Assembly: GCA_018000835.1 (NCBI GenBank)
Contig: JAGNJD010000012.1
Location: forward strand, 1 to 56,120
Length of the DNA: 56,120 bases
Direction of reading: 5' to 3'
From: Candidatus Goldiibacteriota bacterium
Lineage (GTDB): Bacteria > Oederibacteriota > PGYV01 > DSYL01
Part shown: positions 36,600 to 44,528 of the stretch, one piece after another
How positions within the stretch are numbered: the stretch's first letter is position 1
Layout: every line of letters begins with the position of its first letter
Position numbers and translations under genes: made by a program
The notes under the pieces: model-generated
The model's database searches: none
What the model saw: the letters and a program-made list of their open reading frames with translations, nothing else
Told to the model about the DNA's origin: nothing

Positions 36600-37450
36600 G
36601 CGATCCCGTGAATATACCTACCACGGCGTTTCGTCATTCCGTGACTGATGATACCGTTCCTTGTTATAAAACTCAAAATATTTTTTCAGCACTTGGAGTG
36701 CCCTCGGGTATATTCCGGTCCCCGTGAAGATAAACGCTCTCGTATTTCACCGTCCGCCACAGCCGTTCCACAAATATATTGTCGTGCGTCCTGCCTTTTC
36801 CGTCCATACTGATGGAGAAGTTCCTGTCTGGGACAGTCAACGCCCAGATGAATTCTTCGCTCGTGAACTGACTGCTCTGGTCCGTATTGAATATTTCAGG
36901 ACAGCCGTATTTTGCGATTGCATATTCAAGAGCATCAACGCAAAAAGCACTTTCCAGCGTATTAGAGAGCCGCCAGTTCAGAACATATCTATTGTGCCAG
37001 TCAATTACCACTGTCAGGTACGCAAATCCCTGCTCCAGACGGATATATTATTTATATGTTATGTCGGTGCTCCAGACCTGATTCTACCGCGTTATTTTCA
37101 CGTCCTTAAGCAAGTACGGGTATATATATGTCCCGGATGCGGCTTTGACAGGTTCGGCTTCGCAAACATCGCAAAAAGCCCTATCTTACGCAAAAGCGTA
37201 CGCACGTGTCCGTTACCGACCTGTGTCCCTTCTCCCGGAGATGCTTTTTCATCTTCCGGACACCGTAAAAAGGGTGCTGCGTGTATTCGGCGTCCAGCAG
37301 GTTCATCATTTCCCGGTCCCCGGGCATTATCCCGACGGGATGATAGTGCAGCGCCGACCAGTTTATACCCAGAAGCAGGCATTGTTTCCTCTGGCTGAAA
37401 CCCTCATCCTGTTTATCAATGAGCGATATTATTCCCCTTAACGGAGAAAC
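36600..37450 (-). pseudogene. IS3-family transposase OrfB, inactivated
   Basis: Reading the minus strand and joining frames gives an IS3 OrfB: N-terminal part LLGINWSALHYHP ... HPFYGVRKMKKHLREKGH, then NGHVRTLLRKIGLFAMFAKPNLSKP, then NQVWSTDITY, LEQGFAYLTVVIDWHNRYVLNW, NTDQSSQFTSEEF and DNIFVERLWRTVKYE, and finally KKYFEFYNKERYHQSRNDETPW. The DDE residues are all recognisable. The frame changes near 37.22, 37.12 and 36.69 kb, and two stops interrupt the middle piece near 37.05-37.08 kb. It cannot make a working transposase. Confidence 0.8.
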
Positions 37451-37451
37451 G

Positions 37452-37721
37452 TCATTTTTTTTTGAGCCAGTTATTCTCCACTTTTAGTTTCCCGATGCTT
37501 TTATAGAGATTTTCTACGGTTGCTTCCTGCCCGTTATCACGTTTTCCGTGTTTATCATTGAATATTTCGGTAGCGCCCTGCAACAATTCCTGTTTCCACC
37601 GGCTGATCAGGTTCGCGTGAACCTCGTATTCCGAACTCATCTCCGCCAATGTATTCTCGCCCTTCATCGCTTCCAACGCTGCCTGCACCTTAAATCCTGC
37701 CTCAAATTTCTTCCGTATCAT
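37452..37721 (-). CDS. IS3-family transposase OrfA
   Basis: This 89-residue protein has the OrfA helix-turn-helix (MIRKKFEAGFKVQAALEAMKGENTLAEMSSEYEVHANLISRWKQ, read in parts) and a leucine-zipper-like end (NLYSSIGKLKVEN type, here NLYKSIGKLKVENNWLKKK). It binds the element's ends. The stop follows a run of nine A on the coding strand (37463-37455), the place where IS3 elements shift frame into OrfB; here the OrfB frame cannot be reached by a simple -1 slip, so the junction is also damaged. An AAGGAGG site precedes the ATG. Confidence 0.75.
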   Translation of the reverse strand: MIRKKFEAGFKVQAALEAMKGENTLAEMSSEYEVHANLISRWKQELLQGATEIFNDKHGKRDNGQEATVENLYKSIGKLKVENNWLKKK

Positions 37722-37800
37722 GGACCGCCTCCTTAAGGTATATTATACCGTTTTTTACACCTTAAGTCAGCCAGATATCTGGTCCATTTTTTCCCGTGTA

Positions 37801-39158
37801 GGAAGCGTCCCAAATTATAGGTGTTGAAAAAGTCCTAAAAATAGAATAGGCTCACTCTTTAGAGAGAGCAATCTCAAAAGGAGGTGAGCCTAGACCATGA
37901 AACTTAAATTAATGGTCGAATTAGAAATACCAGATAATGAGATAGATGTCAACCGAATTGAAGAAGCCGTATATGAAAAAAGGCAGGAAATAGGAAGGCA
38001 GCTCTTGATTGAGGCGATGGAAGAAATAGAAGAAAAAGCAGCGGATGAAATGGAAGGCATAAGAGCAGGGTTCGTTAACTGCTACTGGATTACAAGGGTT
38101 GGGATAGTTAGGATAAGAAAGCAAAGGATGAGAAAGGACGGGAAGAGTTTTTATCCGCTTGATAGAGTACTGGGTTGCGAGCGTGCATGTACAGGGGCAA
38201 CGGAGTGGGTAAAACGGCGAGGAGTTGAATTAAGTTGCGACAATCCATACAGGAAAGCGGCGGAGATATTGGGAAACGAAATAGGGGCGAGCATAGGAAG
38301 GACTACGCTGCACAGGTTTGTGCGGGAGGCTGGTCAAAAATATAGCGAGATAGAGAAGAAGCAATGGTTAGAAATGAGGGAAAAGGAACAAGATGGACCA
38401 AAAGAGGGGAAAGATTTGGCGGTAATTGAAATTGATGCGACGTACATACATCAGCAACGTCGAAAATGGCAGAGAAATAAAGAGAATTTGGATGTAAAAC
38501 TTGGGATAATATATACAGGGCGAGAGCGGTTTGGAAAGAACAAATATCGTTTAAAGGACAAAGTTGTGTATGGTGGGATAGAGGGGGCAGAAGAATTCGG
38601 GGAGAAGTTATGGCTAAAAGGCGAGGAAAAACTAAACATAGGCGAAGCCAAGAAGCAGCTAGTGATAGGCGATGGGGATTCTTGGATAAAAGGGATAAAA
38701 GAGATGAATTTTCCAGAAGCGAGTTATCAGGTTGACTGGTGGCATGTAACGAAGAATATCAGGCGAGCGATGGGCAGCAACGAGGCTTTGAGCAAGCAAT
38801 TGATAAGTAAGTTATATGAAGGCAAAGGCGAAAAAATAGTGCCGCTACTAAGCATGAAAATGTCGGGTCTCAGTGAAGAACAGGAAGAGATAGGCAAACT
38901 GCTTGAATATCTAAGGCACAACGAAGATGGTTTTTATGGGAATTCAGGGTTGAGCAATGAGATAAAAAATAAAGTAGGAAGCGGCGCCATAGAGAAAAAC
39001 ATAGAGCTGGTGATAGGCAGAAGGTTCAAGAAGTGGGGTATGAGCTGGAGTAAAGACGGTGCCAATTATCTGCTGAAACTGCGGATATTGAAGCACGACC
39101 GTGAGGCTTGGAATGATTTCTGGAAAAACTAATAAAAACCACTTCCAGGGACGCAAAC
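37801..39158 (+). mobile_element. ISLre2-family insertion sequence with 9-bp target duplication
   Basis: TCCCGTGTA occurs directly repeated at 37792-37800 and 39159-39167, on both sides of the transposase gene. Inside them the two ends read GGAAGCGTCCC and, on the opposite strand, GTTTGCGTCCC: the 7-bp GCGTCCC arms (37805-37811 and 39148-39154) stand in exactly the same position from each end. A 9-bp duplication suits the ISLre2 family. The element is therefore 1358 bp and looks complete and fairly young. It landed about 10 bp from the IS3 remnant. Confidence 0.75.
37897..39132 (+). CDS. ISLre2-family transposase (UPF0236)
   Basis: This 411-residue protein belongs to the ISLre2/UPF0236 transposases. 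Family features seen: an N-terminal helical part with FVNCYWITRVGIVRIRKQRM, then VLGCERACTGATEWVKRRGVELS, a catalytic core with DLAVIEIDATYIHQQ (first Asp), QLVIGDGDSWIKGIKE (second Asp) and YQVDWWHVTKNIRRA, and a C-terminal IEKNIELVIGRRFKKWGMSWSKDGA carrying the last acidic/basic cluster. No stop or frameshift breaks it, so it is probably active. AAAGGAGGTGAG precedes the ATG. Codon use is less A/T-biased than host genes. Confidence 0.9.
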   Translation: MKLKLMVELEIPDNEIDVNRIEEAVYEKRQEIGRQLLIEAMEEIEEKAADEMEGIRAGFVNCYWITRVGIVRIRKQRMRKDGKSFYPLDRVLGCERACTGATEWVKRRGVELSCDNPYRKAAEILGNEIGASIGRTTLHRFVREAGQKYSEIEKKQWLEMREKEQDGPKEGKDLAVIEIDATYIHQQRRKWQRNKENLDVKLGIIYTGRERFGKNKYRLKDKVVYGGIEGAEEFGEKLWLKGEEKLNIGEAKKQLVIGDGDSWIKGIKEMNFPEASYQVDWWHVTKNIRRAMGSNEALSKQLISKLYEGKGEKIVPLLSMKMSGLSEEQEEIGKLLEYLRHNEDGFYGNSGLSNEIKNKVGSGAIEKNIELVIGRRFKKWGMSWSKDGANYLLKLRILKHDREAWNDFWKN

Positions 39159-39174
39159 TCCCGTGTATTATAGA

Positions 39175-39203
39175 TTGACAGCATAGTAAACAGCGTGTAG
39201 AAT
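39175..39203 (+). promoter_or_regulatory. Promoter of the glycan gene cluster at 39251
   Basis: TTGACA (39175-39180), a 17-bp spacer and TAGAAT (39198-39203). It lies 8 bp beyond the right target duplication of the ISLre2 element and fires into the glycosyltransferase/flippase genes. The start site would be near 39210. Confidence 0.6.
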
Positions 39204-39250
39204 AGGAACAACTTTAATAATTTTAAAATTAATATAAATTATGGTGGCCA

Positions 39251-40114
39251 ATGCGGATACTTCTTACAGGCAGATTTGTCAATGAAAAGGGAAATGGAGG
39301 AGGGTCGGGAAGTTTTTTTAAAATATTAAATAACGGCTTTTTGCTGCTCGGCCATGAAACAGTACTTACTTCTGAACCTGAAAAATTTTTAAACCGGCAT
39401 TTTGATCTTATTATATCATCGCATGAAAAACTTAATGTTGTCAGGCAAATGGATGCCTTTAAAATTCATGTATGTCATGGGGCATATGAGGGACCGGAAT
39501 CTCCGAGAGAAGGCGCTGACAAATATGTGGCAGTAAGCGAGCAAGTTCAAAATTTTCTTAAAGAATATGGATATGAGTCTGAAGTTATCAGACAGCCGAT
39601 AGAAGTTTTTGATTTTATGGATTTGCCGCGGGAAGGAAATATACTTTTTATAAAAAATAACGGCACGGACTGTTTACAATGGTGGAAAAATATCCCCAAA
39701 ATACGCAGATTTTTCAGGGAGAGTGAGATATGGGGTATAAAAGATATTATTGTGGCAAAAAGGAACGTGCCGATAAATGAGCAGATTTTAAAAGCAAAGA
39801 TTGTTATCTCACTCGGCAGAGGAGCTCTTGAAGCTATGGCATTGTCCAGGTGCGTTATTGTGGCGGACAATAGACGCAATATAGGGCTTAAGGGAGATGG
39901 CTATCTTGACGGCGTTAAAGCGGAAAATTCCATGAAATATAATTATAACGGCAACGCGTATGGATTTGAGGCTACGCGTGAATGGCTGTTGAATGAGATA
40001 AGAAAATTCAATCCTGAAACAGCCAAAGAACTGCATGAGCATGTTATTAAGTATCACGAGGTAAAGATGATAGCAGAGCAATATATAGAACTTATGAAAA
40101 AAAATGCCCGATAA
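39251..40114 (+). CDS. Putative glycosyltransferase (GT4-like, GT-B fold)
   Basis: This 287-residue protein begins with a Rossmann start (MRILLTGRFVNEKGNGGGSG) whose Gly-rich loop resembles the acceptor-side loop of GT-B enzymes. Middle pieces (IHVCHGAYEGP, YVAVSEQVQNFLKEYG) are typical of GT4 proteins. The later IVISLGRGALEAMALSRCVIVADNR matches the sugar-nucleotide Glu motif region (xGRxALEAMAxGxPVI type). It is shorter than usual (about 350-380), so part of the second domain is reduced. It is followed by a Wzx flippase and a GT2, so a role in building a surface polysaccharide is likely. No signal peptide. Confidence 0.7.
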   Translation: MRILLTGRFVNEKGNGGGSGSFFKILNNGFLLLGHETVLTSEPEKFLNRHFDLIISSHEKLNVVRQMDAFKIHVCHGAYEGPESPREGADKYVAVSEQVQNFLKEYGYESEVIRQPIEVFDFMDLPREGNILFIKNNGTDCLQWWKNIPKIRRFFRESEIWGIKDIIVAKRNVPINEQILKAKIVISLGRGALEAMALSRCVIVADNRRNIGLKGDGYLDGVKAENSMKYNYNGNAYGFEATREWLLNEIRKFNPETAKELHEHVIKYHEVKMIAEQYIELMKKNAR

Positions 40115-40135
40115 TTATTTATATGGAGGAACAAC

Positions 40136-41596
40136 ATAGAGAACAGCACATCAAGGATCCTTGTAAAAAATATTTTCTGCCAGCTTGGGGCGATGTTTTT
40201 TGGGCGCATCTTTGGAGCAATTGCGAGTATTGTGCTTATAAGATACCTTGGCACGGAAAAACAGGGTGTGTATGCTTATATAATTACGACTGTATCTTTA
40301 TTTGGATTTATTGCAGACCTTGGCATCAACAATTTTCTCATACGTGAAACCAAAATCTCCGGTGAAAATGCTTCAGTACTTTTTGGTAATGCAATAGTTG
40401 TCCAGGCTATACAGATAATTGTTGCAGTATGTTGCGTGAATATTTACGCTGTTTTTTTTGAGCATGATATTGTTACAAGGCATAATCTCATGATAGCATC
40501 TCTTGCTTTTGCGGTAAATTTTGCGGCTCAACCGTATATAGGTGTCATAAACAGCTATGAAAAGATGCATGTTTCCGCATTAGCGATATCAATTGCGTCT
40601 GTGCTTAATGCATTCTTTATTTTTGCTGCAGTCTTAATGAAAATGCAGATTACAGGCATAATAATTATGATCGGCATGGCAAATATGGCTAATTATTTTA
40701 TTTCAAGATACCTATGCACAAAGGAAGCTGTCAAGCCGCGTTTTGTTATAGACGGCAAAGTTATCAAATGGATGTTTAAGATGTCGGTTCCTTTCGCCTT
40801 GATAGGAGTCTTTAACTATGTTTATACACGGCTTGATGTGCTTATTTTATATAAGTTGACAAATCCTGAGCAGGCAGGATATTATACTGCTGTTACAAAA
40901 ATACTTGACATACTTATCGCTATAGTTGCATCCATAGCGCTTCCGCTTTATCCGCGGATTTCATACCTTATGAATAACGTATCAAAGGACAAAGCGATGG
41001 AGACAATGCGTATTTTTTCAAAATATATGGCTGCATTTACGGCACCTTTTGTGCTTGCGGTATCTATGTTCGCCGGAGACTATACAGAGATACTATTTGG
41101 ACGCGAATATTTGAAGTCTTCTTTTGTGCTTTCTGTGCTTGTATGGAATGTATTCCTGCTTTCTATTACGATTGCTCTTGGTTATATTGTAAATGCGGCA
41201 AGACTGACGCAGATTGTTGCATGCATTTACTGTTTTAATATGGTTTTAAGTATAGTTCTTAATATAATTTTAGTACCGCGGTACAGCTATTTTGCCACGA
41301 CATTAATAAATTTTATGTGTGTGTTTCTTGCATTTTGCGGAATATTAGTTATAACAAATGTGAAAGTAGGCAGTTCCGGACTTAAACAATATATGCCAAA
41401 AGTTATAGTTTCGATGGCGGCAGAATTTGCAGCTGTAATGCTACTGACAAATCGCGTACATTTTTTACTTGCAAGCATTATAGGAATTTTTGTTTATCTG
41501 ACTGCAATCATATTGACAGGATATTTTGTACATAATGAAGTTGATATTATAAAAGACGCTATATTTATCAAACGGCATGAAGAAAAATACGGGTAA
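40136..41596 (+). CDS. Oligosaccharide-unit flippase, Wzx type; apparent ATA start
   Basis: This polytopic protein of the MOP/polysaccharide-transporter superfamily moves lipid-linked sugar units across the inner membrane. It has about 12-14 membrane segments and the usual N-terminal region (KNIFCQLGAMFFGRIFGAIASIVLIRYLGTEKQGVYAYI, read in parts). The first in-frame ATG (40193) would cut off the start of helix 1. Upstream in frame the codons read ENSTSRILVKNIFCQLGA, preceded by ATA at 40136, which lies 6 nt after a perfect GGAGG (40125-40129). I therefore start it at ATA, giving 486 residues. ATA may be a rare start or a changed ATG. Confidence 0.8.
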   Translation: MENSTSRILVKNIFCQLGAMFFGRIFGAIASIVLIRYLGTEKQGVYAYIITTVSLFGFIADLGINNFLIRETKISGENASVLFGNAIVVQAIQIIVAVCCVNIYAVFFEHDIVTRHNLMIASLAFAVNFAAQPYIGVINSYEKMHVSALAISIASVLNAFFIFAAVLMKMQITGIIIMIGMANMANYFISRYLCTKEAVKPRFVIDGKVIKWMFKMSVPFALIGVFNYVYTRLDVLILYKLTNPEQAGYYTAVTKILDILIAIVASIALPLYPRISYLMNNVSKDKAMETMRIFSKYMAAFTAPFVLAVSMFAGDYTEILFGREYLKSSFVLSVLVWNVFLLSITIALGYIVNAARLTQIVACIYCFNMVLSIVLNIILVPRYSYFATTLINFMCVFLAFCGILVITNVKVGSSGLKQYMPKVIVSMAAEFAAVMLLTNRVHFLLASIIGIFVYLTAIILTGYFVHNEVDIIKDAIFIKRHEEKYG

Positions 41597-41622
41597 ATTT
41601 ATATTTGAATACAAGGTGTATA

Positions 41623-42573
41623 ATGCAAATGCCATATAAACCGAAAGTATATATTATTATCCTTAATTATCTGAACTGGATGGATACTATAGAATGCATG
41701 GAAAGTGTGGTTAATACGTATTACAAAGACAAATCCATTATTGTAGTAAATAATGGGGCGGATGCGCAATCATACATTAAAATAAAAGATTTCGCAGGCA
41801 GATTCCCGGATGCGGATATTCATATAATTAATAGTGAAAAAAACAATGGATATGCTGCGGGAAATAATGCAGGCATAAGGTATGCTATGTCAAAAGGGGA
41901 CGCAAAATATTTATGGATAATTAACAATGATACTGTTGTTATGCCTGACAGCATAGATATGCTTGTTGAATATTGCGAGGAAATGTCCGCTCGCGGCAGA
42001 AAGCTGGGGATAACTGCTTCAAAAATATATTATTATGGAACCGATAAAATAATTAATGGCGTAGGAGGCAGATATAATAAGATGTTTGGTGACGGGAAAC
42101 TTATTGGCGTGTTTCAAAAAGATAAGGGGCAATATGATAACTGTAATGTTAAGCTTGATTATGTCCCTGGTTCAGCTATGTTTGTTTCTGCAAAATTTAT
42201 AAATGAAACCGGATTGTTAAATGAAGAATATTTTTTGTTTTATGAAGAGATGGATTGGTCCTTAAGAGGAAAGAAAATGGGCTTTGAACTTGGCTATTGC
42301 TGTAAAAGTGTTGTTTTTCATAAAGAGGGGGCAACCATAGGTTCAAGCTCAAGTGGCGGTAAAAACAGTGAACTTGCCGAATTTTATGGTTTGCGGAATC
42401 GTATATTTTTTACTAAAAAATATTTTCCTCTTTTTTTACCTTTTGTATGTCTTGGATTTATTGGGGTATTAATAAACCGGCTGATGAGAAAACAGCCTGG
42501 CAGGATAAAGAACGTATTAAAGGCTTTCGGTGCTGGTATCTTATACAATGGAAACAGCAGGACGCACAAATAG
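41623..42573 (+). CDS. Glycosyltransferase family 2 (rhamnosyltransferase-like)
   Basis: This 316-residue GT-A enzyme starts with VYIIILNYLNWMDTIECMESV, followed by IIVVNNGAD. It has the NNDTVVMPDS segment in place of the DxD motif and the acceptor-side block YVPGSAMFVSAKFINETGLLNEEYFLFYEEMDWSLR (read in parts), with EEMDWSLR typical of rhamnosyltransferase-like GT2. A single membrane segment lies near residues 265-285. The ATG at 41623 is chosen because AAGGTG stands 6 nt before it; an in-frame TTG at 41605 has no ribosome site. It ends the glycan cluster. Confidence 0.88.
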   Translation: MQMPYKPKVYIIILNYLNWMDTIECMESVVNTYYKDKSIIVVNNGADAQSYIKIKDFAGRFPDADIHIINSEKNNGYAAGNNAGIRYAMSKGDAKYLWIINNDTVVMPDSIDMLVEYCEEMSARGRKLGITASKIYYYGTDKIINGVGGRYNKMFGDGKLIGVFQKDKGQYDNCNVKLDYVPGSAMFVSAKFINETGLLNEEYFLFYEEMDWSLRGKKMGFELGYCCKSVVFHKEGATIGSSSSGGKNSELAEFYGLRNRIFFTKKYFPLFLPFVCLGFIGVLINRLMRKQPGRIKNVLKAFGAGILYNGNSRTHK

Positions 42574-42634
42574 TATTAATTTTGAAACTATATGAATGGT
42601 TGTAAAAATTTTTAAAAAGAAGAACATAATAATC

Positions 42635-42663
42635 TTGACAAAATAATAATTTGGTGATAAAAA
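42635..42663 (+). promoter_or_regulatory. Probable promoter of the hydrogenase operon
   Basis: TTGACA (42635-42640), 17-bp spacer, TAAAAA (42658-42663). The -35 is perfect and the -10 weak, as often seen at regulated promoters. The leader would be about 40 nt with AAAGGAG before the ATG at 42709. No clear operator was found. Confidence 0.4.
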
Positions 42664-42708
42664 GTATTTTTAATTGTGATAAAATTCACTAATAAAGGAG
42701 AATAATTT

Positions 42709-44505
42709 ATGGATAAAAAAATAAAGAACGTAATTGAAAAATATGATAAAGACCAGACAAGATTGATGGATATACTGCTTGATATTCAAACGGAGATTGG
42801 TTATGTTTCAGACGAAACAGTAAATGACATTTCAAAAATGATTAATTTACCTGCGGTTGAAATAATTCAGACGTTAAGTTTTTATCATTTTTTTCACAGA
42901 AAACCAAAAGGAAAATATACTATTTATTTAAATAACAGTGTTGTATCATCATTCTTCGGTTATAATGACGTAAAAAAAGCATTTGAAGAGGAAACCGGAA
43001 TAAAATTCGGACAGGTAACGTCAGACGGTCTTATAGGTTTATTTGAGACGGCATGCATTGGAATGAGCGATCAGGAGCCGGCTGCTCTTATTAATGAAGA
43101 AGTATTTCCTTCACTTACTCCGCAAAGGGTAAAAGAAATAATAAAAATGATAAAACAAAAAAAATCAATAGATGAAATAAAAGGGAATAAATACGGAGAC
43201 GGAAATAATGCCCATGTTCACATGCATTCACTTGTTTATAATAACATAAGAGAAAAAGGATCAGTTCTTTTTACGGAATATACCAGTGGTGACGCTATAA
43301 AAAAGATGGTAAAAAATTTTAAACCAGAAAATGTAATAGAGGAATTAAAAAAATCAGGGTTGAAAGGAAGAGGGGGAGCCGGATTTCCAACAGGATTAAA
43401 GTGGGAAACTACAAGAAAAATGCAGGATAGTACGAAATACATTTTTTGTAATGCAGATGAAGGTGAACCAGGAACGTTTAAAGACAGGGTTATTTTGACT
43501 GAACTACCATATCTGTTGTTTGAAGGCATGGTGATAGCCGGATATACCGTTGGTGCAAAACAAGGAATTCTTTATCTCAGAAACGAATACAGATACATGC
43601 GTAACTTTCTGGAACACGTACTTGATGAAATGAGAAAGAATAACATGCTCGGCAAATCTATTGCAGGTATGGACGGATTTAATTTTGACATCAGAATCCA
43701 GTGCGGTGCTGGTGCGTATGTATGCGGTGAGGAATCTGCACTGATTGAATCAGCAGAAGGCAAACGCGGGGAACCAAGAGACAGACCACCATTCCCCGCA
43801 GAAAGCGGCTATTCGGGCAAACCTACCGTTTTAAACAACGTTGAAACATACTGTAACGTAGTAAAAATTATTTTTAATGGTTCGGACTGGTTTAATAAAT
43901 TTGGCACAAAAGATTCAAAGGGAACGAAAGTTTTAAGTATATCGGGAGATTGTGAAAAGCCTGGAATTTATGAACTGGAATTCGGTACTTCAATAAGGAG
44001 CATAATTGAAAAAGCTGGTGCTAAAATTCAGGATACACAGGCGGTTCAGGTCGGAGGGCCATCCGGCACATGCATATCAGAAAAGGAATTTGACAGAAAA
44101 TTAGGATACGAAGACATGGCAACCGGCGGTTCTTTTATAATCATAGGCAAAAAAAGAGATTTAATTAAAGACGTCGTTTTAAATTTTCAGAACTTTTTTA
44201 TGGAAGAATCCTGCGGCTCATGTGTCCCATGCAGGGTTTTAACAGGCATATATAAAAGGACAATAGAAAAAATTATAAACGGGAAAGGCACAAAAAAAGA
44301 TGTAGAAAACCTTTTAACGTGGTCTTCATTTATGAAAAATAACAGATGTGGACTTGGACAAACGGCAATGAACCCGACAGTAACTACAATAAAAAATTTC
44401 AGGGAATTATACGACAAAAAAGTAAAAGATAACGGAGATTTTGTTACTGAATTTGATGAAAAAACTGCTATTATTGACTATGTAAATGCAGTTAAAACAA
44501 AGTGA
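42709..44505 (+). CDS. hoxF: NAD-reducing hydrogenase diaphorase subunit HoxF (NuoE-NuoF fusion)
   Basis: HoxF takes electrons from the hydrogenase through iron-sulfur clusters to FMN and NAD+. This 598-residue protein joins a NuoE-like domain (about 1-150) to a NuoF-like domain (about 165-598). NuoF motifs are complete: GRGGAGFPTGLKW and NADEGEPGTFKDR for FMN/NAD, GAGAYVCGEESALIESAEG, and the 4Fe-4S site SCGSCVPCR with the later NNRCGLGQ. In the NuoE part only Cys116 of the four 2Fe-2S ligands remains: the first pair reads NNSVVS and the last Cys is Ser120, so that cluster is probably lost. First gene of the operon. Confidence 0.92.
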   Translation: MDKKIKNVIEKYDKDQTRLMDILLDIQTEIGYVSDETVNDISKMINLPAVEIIQTLSFYHFFHRKPKGKYTIYLNNSVVSSFFGYNDVKKAFEEETGIKFGQVTSDGLIGLFETACIGMSDQEPAALINEEVFPSLTPQRVKEIIKMIKQKKSIDEIKGNKYGDGNNAHVHMHSLVYNNIREKGSVLFTEYTSGDAIKKMVKNFKPENVIEELKKSGLKGRGGAGFPTGLKWETTRKMQDSTKYIFCNADEGEPGTFKDRVILTELPYLLFEGMVIAGYTVGAKQGILYLRNEYRYMRNFLEHVLDEMRKNNMLGKSIAGMDGFNFDIRIQCGAGAYVCGEESALIESAEGKRGEPRDRPPFPAESGYSGKPTVLNNVETYCNVVKIIFNGSDWFNKFGTKDSKGTKVLSISGDCEKPGIYELEFGTSIRSIIEKAGAKIQDTQAVQVGGPSGTCISEKEFDRKLGYEDMATGGSFIIIGKKRDLIKDVVLNFQNFFMEESCGSCVPCRVLTGIYKRTIEKIINGKGTKKDVENLLTWSSFMKNNRCGLGQTAMNPTVTTIKNFRELYDKKVKDNGDFVTEFDEKTAIIDYVNAVKTK

Positions 44506-44528
44506 ATTTTATATAAGGAGAAAAAATT

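Larger units (their letters stand above)
36486..37786 (-). mobile_element. Decayed IS3-family insertion sequence
   Basis: The element lies on the minus strand, with orfA near 37.7 kb and a broken orfB downstream. TTAAGGTGTA (36507-36516) and its exact complement TACACCTTAA (37756-37765) form a 10-bp inverted repeat near the two ends; imperfect extension outward suggests ends near 36486 and 37786, beginning with TG on each side as usual for IS3. Boundaries are approximate. It is clearly richer in G and C than the host genes around it. Confidence 0.7.

Noticed and set aside
37842..39206. A second 9-bp direct repeat, TAGAATAGG (37842-37850 and 39198-39206), as the target duplication of the ISLre2 element, which would make the promoter at 39175 an IS-host hybrid
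   Set aside because: The ends implied by it do not form good inverted repeats, whereas TCCCGTGTA gives ends with GCGTCCC in register. The second repeat is probably chance.
40123..40347. A 74-residue frame starting at the ATG at 40123, right in front of the flippase
   Set aside because: It has no family resemblance, overlaps the flippase in another frame, and the GGAGG site overlaps its own start region. The ATA-started flippase explains the ribosome site better.
42574..42708. A riboswitch or tRNA in the hydrogenase leader
   Set aside because: No cloverleaf or conserved aptamer sequence is visible; only a promoter-like pair and a ribosome site. No tRNA was found elsewhere either.
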